In this document: positions 46,601 to 55,903 of the stretch, piece by piece | Layout of the letters: each line of letters begins with the position of its first letter | Position numbering within the stretch: the stretch's first letter is position 1 | Assembly (NCBI RefSeq): GCF_000002985.6 | Contig: NC_003282.8 | Location: forward strand, 10,726,001-10,790,000 | Reading direction: 5' to 3' | Length of the DNA stretch: 64,000 nt | Origin: Caenorhabditis elegans | Lineage: Eukaryota > Nematoda > Chromadorea > Rhabditida > Rhabditidae | Notes under the pieces: generated by a model | Databases searched by the model: none | Seen by the model: the letters and a program-made list of their open reading frames with translations, nothing else | What the model was told of the DNA's origin: nothing | Program-made: the position numbers and the translations under genes

Positions 46601-49600
46601 TCTGGTGTTGGTGGTGCTATATAATGTTATGTAGATTTCGGTGTGCAAAGGGAAATGGGCAAGTGCAGAGATGAATGGGGACAGGAGAAAAGTTTGGAGA
46701 CGCAGGACGAACGAGTGAGACGGGCGTGAGAGAAGAAGTATTTGAATGGGTGCCCATGGAAAAGCATTCAGAAGGCGAAGCAACAGGAAAACTTGTGTTG
46801 CTAGGTTTCCGATTACATGCCAAGTGGAAATTTTAGAAAAGAGTCTGGGTCGCCACTGGAGAAAAGAGTCTGGGTCGCCATATGCTTCCTTATTTTTTAA
46901 GAAAACCAAGAGAAATGAAAAGAAACGACAAAATTAAACACATGAATCTAGATCTTCTCGAGCTATAATTATTCTCCCTCACTAGAAATAAAAATAAAAT
47001 ACAATTAGAAGAACTTGAAAACTCGTTGTAATATGATAATTCCAAGTATCTTTCTTTGTTTCTTCTGCTTTTTCGAGTTTTTTCAATGATAAAATTTGCT
47101 AAATTTTGCCTACTTTTCCAGCAACGGTAATTATGTTATCTTTTGGCGAATGTTATTTGAAAATAGTGTTATGAGAAAATATGAAATACATATGACTTCC
47201 AGACTTCAATCAAAAATAAGAATTCTTGTGTATATACGAAAGTATTTTTGAAACTTCTCGAAAATTTCACACTTGCTATTTTATTTTTGATAATATTAGG
47301 TTTAGCAGAACATGTAATCAGAACACAGACTTACCAGCACTACTAGAATATGATCCGGACCATGGAAATACTCGAAACATCACTTTTTATATGAAATCAT
47401 TTGCAATACACCTGCTGCGAGATTTAAGACTAACAAAAAATATGAGTGCTTTGTCTTTCCTGTCTGAGGGCGTAGAATGAAATCAGGAAATTTGGTCGCG
47501 AAATAGTCTGTGAGAAGTAGAGAATCTGACAACGAGGAGGAGTTTTGAGATACCTATACATGCAAGTGTATGATTGAAAAAGAGAAGAGCTCTAATTGAA
47601 TGCGCATTGAGATGTGACATATATTTTGAGGAGAGATGAATTTATGAATAAATTTCCAAAAGGAATATAAATTTGAAGAAATTACTTATATATTTATTTA
47701 CATCACTCACCAAAAGTATAACTTCGGAGAAATAACCTTCGCATCATCTTGTATGAATTGAGAAGCTAATTAGTAGGTATTTGTAGGTATTCACTAGTGA
47801 GAGCTGACAAGAGATGAATCTCTTCTTGCTTAATAGCACTCTCCGTGCTTACAGCCTTTATCGACCAAAGCGTTAGATGTTTTATCGTCGTTGTCGTTGT
47901 GAATCCCGAGAGAAAGACATCTGGAGAAATGGGCGAAAAAATGAAGAAAAAAATCAGTGAGAGAAAGGGCACGGGAAATTGGAAACAAGGGACTGAAACC
48001 CTTGACATCCAAGAAAAAATGGATCGAAAGTCGTTTGGGTGGATGGCAGGGGAGAATGACAAGAGGAAGCATTTAACGGATTAAAGATGGAATTGAAATT
48101 GTCATGCATTTCGGGTGTAGACATTTATGTTTTAATCTTTGTCATGACTGCTTGCCGAACATTTAAGAAAGACCACAGTTCGATTTTAATCCTAATAAAT
48201 GTCGTATCTTAGCTAATTTGGATTAAAAGCTTTAAATTTTGTTTAGTCTCCAAAGTTTAGTCACAAAGTTATGTACTTGGACTACCAGATGGTGTTGTGC
48301 CAAAAAAAGAAACAAAACTTCTCTTTTCTTCCAAAAAAAACTGCCAATTTTCTACAACCACCCCTCCATTTCCAATAAAAGAAAAAGAAGACATAGAGAG
48401 CCAATTCCCCATCCTATGTCGGCTTCTCGCTGATACGTATGTTGATTAGAAACACAAGGAAATTGAAAGAAATGCGGTAACGGATATGTTCATAATTGTT
48501 AGTCTGGTAAATATGTGTGAAACGAGATATCTGATACATAAAACTAATAGCGGTTTCTCAAGAGAGAATATAAAATGTAAAAGATAATAAATACAAAAAT
48601 AGTCAGAAGAATATTTTATATGCATTTGGTAAGCGCTACAATCGTATAGTAAAAACAACACGGAAGTTGGTGTATTAGAACATCTTGAATAGTTTTTTTC
48701 TAATTAGAAAGCAATGCGATATAACAGTTTTAGACCCGTTCAAAAAATGTTCCGAACATGATATCAGTCTTAGCTGTGCTCTAGATAAGCACAGAATGCA
48801 CGGATGATTTCATTTTCGATTCAAAATTAGTACACAATTAAGTATGTTATATAATTTCAGGAGCTCGTTTTGGACCATCTCTTATGCCAGGAGGTAATCC
48901 AAAAGCCTGGCCACATCTGAAAGACATCTTCCAAAAGATCGCTGCCAAGTCAAACGGAGAACCATGCTGTGATTGGGTAGGAAACGCTGGATCCGGTCAC
49001 TTCGTGAAAATGGTTCATAATGGAATTGAATATGGAGACATGCAACTGATAGCTGAAGCATATCATCTTCTGAGCAAGGCCGTCGAGCTGAATCACGATC
49101 AAATGGCTGAAGTTCTTGATGATTGGAATAAAGGAGAATTGGAATCTTTCCTTATTGAAATCACCGCTAATATTTTGAAATACCGTGACGAGCAAGGAGA
49201 GCCAATTGTTCCAAAGATTCGTGATTCTGCTGGACAAAAGGGAACTGGAAAATGGACTTGTTTCGCTGCTCTTGAGTATGGACTTCCTGTTACTCTTATC
49301 GGTATGTTGAAAATACAATGAATATCAATATTCTTTCAAAGTTTCAAAACATTCTAGATATTTTGAAGGTAGAGTATCATCTGCGGGTATTTTCCTAAAT
49401 CACAAAAAACAGTCATAATATACCGAATATAACTAAAAACAATTATAGAATTGTTGTAAATTTTAAAGGAATTTTCGTTCGATTTCGCAAAAAACGTTAT
49501 TTCGGACTTCCAATGCTTATTGGTGTTTATTCATTTTTTTCTTTGTTTTTGTAATTTTGAATTTTAAAAGAAAACAATTTTTACGAAAAAAATTCTGAAA

Positions 49601-51557
49601 ATTGACAAATTATGTTTCAAATTATATAATTAAGAAAAAGCTGTAAGTATTAACGGAGAACGCAAAAATGCCAAAAACTACGCCACATTTGCGCGGGAAT
49701 TCGAAAATAATTCACATTTATTTTGCAAAATTTAAAATATAATTTAGAAAAGTTCTATAAATATTTTAAAAGTTATAATCGGCAAATTGAGACTGTTTTC
49801 TGCCATTCAGGCATATTTGATTTAAAAAACCGTTACTTCTAGGACTTTTCTAATTTTTTCTTGAAACTTAGTTCCGCAGCTTTATTTTAAGGCCATATTT
49901 CTCTCAAAATTCAAAGTCACTCTAGTTTTCTTTTTCTTCTGAATAATTTGGTTTTATTTCAGGAGAAGCCGTTTTCGCCAGATGTCTATCTGCTCTGAAG
50001 GATGAACGTGTTCGTGCTTCGAAACAACTTCCTCGTCCACAAGTCTCACCAGATACCGTCGTTCAGGACAAAAGAGTCTTCATCAAGCAAATCAGCAAGG
50101 CTCTTTACGCCTCAAAAATCGTCAGTTATGCTCAAGGATTTATGCTTCTTGCCGAAGCATCTAAACAATTCAACTGGAATTTGAACTTTGGAGCTATTGC
50201 TTTGATGTGGAGAGGAGGATGCATTATTCGTTCAAGGTAAATAAAAATTTGTATAAAAATAATTATATTGAAGTATATTAATATTTTCAGATTCCTCGGA
50301 GACATTGAACACGCTTTCCAAAAGAACAAGCAACTTTCCAATCTTCTTCTCGATGATTTCTTCACCAAGGCCATCACCGAAGCGCAGGTTTGTTGTTATC
50401 AATGTTTAGAAGATTGGAAGTTTCTTGAAATATTTACTATTCGATGATTTATGATTTATTCTACTTCCTTTTCAAAAAAGACAACAAAATTTGCAACAAA
50501 TTTATATTTTTAGTTTGCTGCCCAAATGCTTTAAAATCCCTTATATTTTTTATGTTAAATGTGAAGTACACTCAATGGGGATTTCACTTTAAAATACTCT
50601 GACTGGCCCCAAATACCAAGATACCACAACAGAAAGACGAAGACAAAACATCAAGTTTGAAGAAAACATCGATGATTTTTGCGATTTTACAACTCTTTCC
50701 CATTAGAATCACCGCGCTTTTGTAATTCCGCCATGCCGCACTTCGGCTTTTCAGTTTCGACGGCTTTTCAGTTTCGACGGCTTTATTTTTTGTATTCTTT
50801 CCAAATTTTAATGAAGAAAAATATCATAAAAGTCCAAAAATATATTTTTTTTTTCTTGTAGAATTTTACGAACGGTTAATTTTTTAGATTTGATATTTTT
50901 AGAGACAAAAGCGCGGTAATAAAAAAAAATTTGTGGTATTTCGGCATCTGGGGCCAGTCTTAGTATTTTAAAATATAATAAAATACAAACTTACATCACT
51001 CTACATTTAACTGCTTCAACAATTAATTTTAAAATATGTAAATCTGATTTTCCAGGATTCATGGCGTGTTGTTGTGTGTGCAGCTGTTCGTCTCGGAATT
51101 CCAGTTCCAGCATTCTCATCGGCCCTCGCTTTCTATGATGGATACACCAGTGAGGTTCGTAAATTTACACTGTTTTAACATTACTCTCTTCGACTTTCAC
51201 CTCTGGCTGTACTGAAACTTTCCTTTAACAGTGTAAAAATCAAATGTAACACGTGAAATTCATTTCGTCCCCTATCAGATTTGTTCTGTGATCCGCGGTG
51301 TGTTTTTGAATTGCACACGTGCAATCACAGTCGGTCAGCAATTTGACGAACTTGACCGGCATTGCCAACTAGAAACTATTAATGGTCATTGAAACATATA
51401 TGAATACTTTCAGGTAGTTCCGGCTAACTTGCTTCAAGCCCAAAGAGACTATTTCGGAGCCCACACCTACGAGCTTCTCGCCAAGCCAGGTACATGGGTA
51501 CACACCAACTGGACTGGAACTGGTGGACGTGTCACCTCAAATGCTTACAATGCATAA
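43661..51557 (+). CDS. 6-phosphogluconate dehydrogenase, decarboxylating
   Basis: Seven exons (43661-43990, 44114-44183, 48861-49301, 49963-50236, 50291-50387, 51056-51154, 51414-51557) give 484 residues, full length for the family. The enzyme makes ribulose 5-phosphate, CO2 and NADPH in the cytosolic pentose phosphate pathway. Visible: the NADP-binding start [20 protein letters not shown] after the second strand, the substrate motif [33 protein letters not shown] with the catalytic Lys, KGTGKWT, and the end [11 protein letters not shown]. The second intron is 4.7 kb and encloses the 5-phosphatase gene on the other strand; two later introns hold an inverted-repeat element and a hairpin pair. 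AATAAA lies at 51736-51741. I recall it as T25B9.9. Confidence 0.95.
44313..46290 (-). CDS. inpp-1: Inositol polyphosphate 5-phosphatase (5' end open)
   Basis: Nine exons were found: 46147-46290, 46028-46082, 45761-45979, 45582-45712, 45411-45533, 45236-45348, 44944-45189, 44787-44896, 44313-44424, giving 416 residues. The first begins in mid-codon, so at least one upstream exon is missing. Catalytic-domain motifs: [34 protein letters not shown] and TPSDHKAV. These define the Mg-dependent 5-phosphatases that remove the 5-phosphate of phosphoinositides. It is most like INPP5E/INPP5-type enzymes, but the C-terminus (DASGPVN) has no CaaX prenylation box. The whole gene lies inside the second intron of 6PGD on the opposite strand. 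Its own last intron holds an inverted-repeat element. I recall it as T25B9.10. Confidence 0.88.
44469..44754. repeat. 286-bp fold-back element in nested intron
   Basis: The left arm 44469-44496 begins GGTTAATTGGAAAAATGATT and the right arm 44727-44754 is its reverse complement apart from one missing A, about 28 bp in total. The interior is AT-rich and non-coding. It sits within the last intron of the 5-phosphatase gene (44425-44786), itself nested in 6PGD. Confidence 0.75.
46291..48860. other. Rest of the 6PGD intron, 5' region of the nested gene
   Basis: This must hold the missing first exon(s) and promoter of the 5-phosphatase. One candidate exon on the minus strand ends at the donor CT|GTAAGCACGG near 47850 (phase 1, as required), but its upstream frame is uncertain. 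A 165-codon minus-strand open frame (46412-46909) is not joined to anything. A 20-bp direct repeat is listed separately. Confidence 0.35.
46836..46880. repeat. 20-bp direct repeat, 25-bp period
   Basis: GAAAAGAGTCTGGGTCGCCA occurs at 46836-46855 and again at 46861-46880, with CTGGA between. Confidence 0.9.
50588..50972. repeat. 385-bp inverted-repeat (MITE-like) element
   Basis: The ends are long imperfect inverted repeats: 50588-50629 starts TTTAAAATACTCTGACTGGC and 50931-50972 is its near reverse complement (..GGGGCCAGTCTTAGTATTTT). A second inner pair, ACCGCGCTTTTGT near 50711 and ACAAAAGCGCGGT near 50905, continues the fold. There is no coding capacity. It lies wholly within an intron of 6PGD (50388-51055). 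It is a non-autonomous DNA transposon remnant by structure. Confidence 0.82.
50744..50777. repeat. 17-bp tandem repeat inside the element
   Basis: CGGCTTTTCAGTTTCGA occurs twice head to tail (50744-50760, 50761-50777), followed by a partial third copy. It lies in the loop region of the 385-bp fold-back. Confidence 0.9.
51286..51358. ncRNA. Two adjacent hairpins in a 6PGD intron (candidate)
   Basis: Hairpin 1: CTGTGAT (51286-51292) with ATCACAG (51324-51330), and inside it GTGTG (51298-51302) with CACAC (51314-51318). Hairpin 2 follows after one base: CGGTCA (51332-51337) with TGACCG (51353-51358). The interval is clearly richer in GC than the surrounding intron (51155-51413). I see no H/ACA hinge or C/D boxes, so no known RNA class is assigned. 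Confidence 0.35.
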
Positions 51558-53325
51558 GCATAGAAAAATATATACGTTATATTAACGTGATTTTATCATA
51601 ACTTACTACTCGATATTCAATCCCCCGTTCTAATTTTTCTGTGATTGATTAGTGTTTACTCGATTTTTTTAGTTCCCTTCTACTACTCCACTCTTCCTAT
51701 TTTTCTTCAGTATTTGATTGCCATTCGTGTGAAATAATAAATGTGTTCTATGGCTTGTTATGACACGGCTTATCAGGGTTTGCACAATTCTTGCGTAATT
51801 GTTACGTAATTATGATTTGAAAACATTTAGATTATGAGTCACTGAGCTGATCTGAAAGAGCACATCAGAGTCTGAGAATTGATTAAAATACTATTTATTT
51901 AATTTGAATCTCAGAAACGTAATAAACTGGAAATCTAGTGAACATTTGAATTTCTAGGTATATAATAATTATTACATATAATTCCTCAATTTTAGCATTC
52001 TTAAAGGCACACGAATTAATTTAGAGGGTCTCATCGCGTTAAAATTTTATGGTTTGAATTTTTTTTTGAGCTACCGTAAGCTTTATCTGTCAGCCAGACC
52101 CATTTATATAATTCCGTGTGCCTTTAAGTACGCGTTTCAGAAAGTTGAAAAATAACGATAAATGATAGTTCAAATAATATATATTTAAAAATCCCGGTGA
52201 TCATCTTCCGTTGAAAATGATTTTCAAATTTTAACCGGTTTTTAGATATTTTTGTTTGAAAAGGGAGAGAAAAATAAAAAAGACTTTAATTCGACAAATT
52301 TATCCATTGTCGTATTCTACATTTAGATATTATGTTTTCTTGAAATATGAATGTTTTTATTTCCTTCTGTGAGTCACACATTTTGACGGATCTATGGACG
52401 AAATTTATGAGAAACACGTGAATTATATGTTTATTTTGAGTGGAACTTTGGATTCCGGTCACAATTAACTCTTGAAATAAATAGGTATATGATATTCGCA
52501 ATTTACTTTTTGTTCATCTTGATTGAATTTGCAACTTGACGCTATTTTTCTTTACAATGAAATATTATTCTGTACCTACGAGGATCTTTTATCGGATTTA
52601 AAATTGAAGACAATCTGACATTAAAAAAGCAGGAATGCTTTACAGAGCGGAATTTAGTCTGAAACCAACATGGTTTAATTACTCTCGAAAATTAGATAGT
52701 ATTAAAAATGCCATATCTTGAATTTCATTGAAGTTTTCTTTTTAAAATCGGTGTTCGTTGGAGAATCCGATTTGTATGCATTATATTTTTCATTGTATTA
52801 TATTTTAAGTTGTCCCACTAAAATCTATGTAATTTTTGGATTTTCAGAACCACTAAATCTCAAATTAATTGTTGTTTAGATTAATTTTTTGGTAAACTCG
52901 TCAGATGCCAACTTTATCTCTTAAACCCCCTAATTTCAGCTGCGGAGCTGGGTTGTCCAGCTCAAATCGATTTAAAACAAAGATCAAGCTTTAAAACTTT
53001 ATGAGAAATTCAAAAAAGAAGGCACCCGTCATTCGGTAAATTATGCCATTCAAAAAGTGAATGGGAGAGTCATAGAAGCAAAAAGTCAATTGCACACAAT
53101 TACAGTGTCAAGTCACCTCAAGTAGAGGCGGGTCATCATGAAAAAAACATCAAAAAAATGTAATAAAAATGGGTTAAAAACATGAAAAAGAAGGGTATCT
53201 TTGCAACATGGGGGACTGAATTGAATTATTATAGAACAGTTTGTTCTAGTCTTGTTGAGATTGAGATTCGAGAAAAAAGCTCTTAGCTTGAGATGAACGT
53301 GGTGATGAAGATCAAAATATGAAAG
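51558..53325. other. Intergenic between convergent 6PGD and SWEET genes
   Basis: 1.8 kb including the 3' UTR of 6PGD. It contains the fold-back repeat at 52000-52128. The rest is AT-rich without a supported open frame; the minus-strand frame at 52286-52501 has no features. Confidence 0.4.
52000..52128. repeat. 129-bp fold-back element
   Basis: The left end CTTAAAGGCACACGAATT (52000-52017) is nearly the reverse complement of the right end ATTCCGTGTGCCTTTAAG (52111-52128). An inner pair GGGTCT / AGACCC is also present. No coding capacity. It shares terminal words with the fragment at 40234-40300, so it is probably the same repeat family. Confidence 0.8.
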
Positions 53326-54607
53326 TTACTCGGAAAGATCCGGTGAGCTGATGGTTCTTCGGAGAGCATTTTCTCGAGCATCCTGTGCTGCTCGCAATGC
53401 GTTTCTCATTTTCCTTTCTCTGTCAGCATCCTTCAATTTATCTACAGCTGTAACTGGAGCCTTCTTAGTTTCATCAACTGTTTCCACAGTCTTCTCACTG
53501 GATGAATCCTCATCTCCGATCTTATGAGTATAAGCGAATTGATCCTTTGTTGGCAATTGGTAGATGACATTTTCAAGCTCTTCAGCAACAGTGGAAACAT
53601 TCATCTTGATCTTTTGGGACCATCTCTGAGCTCTGTTCATCTTCTTGTCATCCTTCTCATCACATTCTCCGAGCTCGGCAACAATTTCTGAAAGAAAAAA
53701 TGATTATGTTTTCTGCTATCAATTTTTTGCTATCAGTAAGAAAAAGATGCTTCCTGGTTATAAATTGATCAAAAAACAAGATTACTTGTTTTTTTTTCTA
53801 CAGACTAGGTGCTTATCAATTTCTGATAGATTTTCGGTCAATGTACCTTTGGTCTCTTCCACTCGGACTCCACGGATCCACAACCAAAGTCTGACGATTG
53901 GGGCACGTTGTCCTGGTTTTCTTGGAAGAACGATGAACAAGAGAAGTTGGATGAAAGCAAGAAGAGATCCAACTCCATTTGGGAAAATAAGGTAGAAATC
54001 GTTCTTGAGGAGACCGTACAGGAACCATTCAGTTGACACAAGGAAATTGGCAATGCACAATGGAAGTGGAAGAGTTGAAGTTGCCCAACGACGGATTACG
54101 ACTCGGATTCCACCAAGAGGAGCTGCGAAATCAGCAATGTTCAGGGTGAGGCAAACGATTCCAAGTGGATGGAAGATCTTCATTCCGAAGAAGTGAACAG
54201 CGAGCACCAAACTCGTGCAGATTCCAATAACTCCGAGAACTTTCAAAGAAATGTAGAGCTTCTTCTTGGTCATGCACCAATAGAAGATGGTGTATGTTGT
54301 GTACAGAATCACTTGACATCCGGTAACCCATTTCACAGTTCCATCATTTTTTAACCATCCATAAGTCATCCAGCAGCATCCTCCAACAACTCCCATTAGG
54401 AATGGAGCTCCAGAGATTTCTTTTGTGTCTTTTCTCTTCCAGATTTGTCGACATATTGGACTGAAATACTTGGAATAAATATAAATAATTTTAACTTGAA
54501 TAAAAATCCACTTACATTCCACAGAAGAAAAGACCGACTGTAGTAAAAAATGCAAGAATAGAAAGAAGATTGAGAAGGGAAAAGCCTTGAGTGAAAATCT
54601 CGAACAT
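53326..54607 (-). CDS. swt-3: SWEET-family sugar transporter
   Basis: Three exons (54516-54607, 53847-54460, 53326-53687) give 355 residues. Seven hydrophobic segments lie in the first 220 residues, arranged as two MtN3/saliva triple-helix repeats. Repeat 1 has CRQIWKRKDTKEISGAPFLMG and WMTYGWLKND; repeat 2 has GGIRVVIRRW...LPLPLCIANF and WFLYGLLKNDFYLIFPNGVG. SWEETs are bidirectional sugar uniporters of plasma or internal membranes. The C-terminal tail of about 130 residues is hydrophilic and Lys/Glu-rich, much longer than usual, ending in RRTISSPDLSE, a possible phosphorylated regulatory part (inference). The symbol rests on memory of worm SWEETs on chromosome IV (swt-1 and swt-3). Confidence 0.88.
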
Positions 54608-55705
54608 TATGTTCAGAGAGTCGATTGTGCTAGATGGCACTTGTAGGTTTGTGGTTATACAAAAAAATGGCAGATAGTCTGTTGATTCTGTCCTTCCCTT
54701 CAGTCACTTTTGTATCAACCGTCTTCGCCCCGCCCTCCACCAAGACCTTCGGCGGAGAAGAAGGAGGGGCTATACACACTGTTCCGGGGGGCTAAGGGAA
54801 GTGACGCCAATTTCAGTACGGACTAAGATCTCTGAGCTGTTTGTGAGGCATTAGTCATACGGATCAAATGGAGCCAATTCCAGAGAGATCATTGAGAAAA
54901 GGGCGTTGACCAGTGAAGTGTACTGGTCATTTTTAATAGTTTAATAGTTCACGAGCCGACACATATTGGACAGTTATTTTTTACAATGATTATTAATTAT
55001 TTTTGATTTATTCTTTGGGATTTGTAACATATTATTAGTAAGAAAAAGATTTTCAATTATTTTTTATGTTTTTCAAAAAATCTTAAAAATCTTTCAGACC
55101 CCTAAGCCCCGATTCTTGTCAGTTTTGGAGGCCTAAAGCAAAACAAAAAAATAGGAGAGAAGCCTTTAGGAAACCTATTTAAGTCCTCAAAAACTAAAAA
55201 ACTATTAGAAAACTCATTGTTGAGCTCAATTCCACATTGGTTCAAGTGTGTTATTTATTTAGAAAACAATCCCCATAGCTCAACTTTTTGGAATCTACAG
55301 TAACCTGTTAAGTCCTTTGTTTCCTAGAACCCTAGACAATTGACTCCTTCTCTCTGGCGCCACCATCTGTGTTAACTATTACAAGACTTTTTACACTTCA
55401 GACGCACATATAATCAATAGTAGTATACACACACGAAATCTGTATACACGAATCTGTTCTCATTATTTAGGAAACCATGTGAACCACTAACAAGAGAGGC
55501 AGAATGATCGGATGAATAAGAAAGCAATGAAATTGATATCACTTGTTATCAAAAACGATGGTTCGCGCTGGCGCGATCCCCATATCTTCGCCATGATTTA
55601 TAACCGCCGGCACGACACGACTATGTATGCGAGTAGCAGTTACTACTTTAAAGGGGACTGACAGTTTAATTCAAACATTGCTTCATGAAATGAATTTTAT
55701 TGAAT
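54608..55705. other. Upstream of the SWEET gene
   Basis: 1.1 kb. A GC-rich patch with CCTTCGGCGGAG lies at 54725-54800, probably part of the SWEET promoter. No supported open frame; the rest is AT-rich. Confidence 0.4.
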
Positions 55706-55903
55706 TCAAAGTCTAGTTGAATTTCTTGGGTCTTGGTTTGCAATTTTTAAATATGAACAAGTTTCCAATACTTCCAGAATATATATTTCATGATGTTTCA
55801 TCCAAAATTTGAAAGAACCACAATCCTCTTTTGGAGCCACTTGCATCAAATATGAAGAATACATTTTGTTCAGGTCATTTCTTGAGCTTGGAGCCTGAAA
55901 CAT
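55706..55903 (-). CDS. Possible 65-residue protein or last exon
   Basis: The frame runs from ATG (context CCAAATGTTTCAG) to TGA. The translation looks real: SSRNDLNKMYSSYLMQVAPK, then SFKFWMKHHEIYILEVLETC. The minus-strand poly(A) signal AATAAA lies only 5 bp past the stop (55696-55701). The TTTCAG just after the ATG is also a good splice acceptor, so this may be the terminal exon of a gene whose other exons lie to the right, but none was found. No domain recognised. Confidence 0.4.
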   Translation of the reverse strand: MFQAPSSRNDLNKMYSSYLMQVAPKEDCGSFKFWMKHHEIYILEVLETCSYLKIANQDPRNSTRL

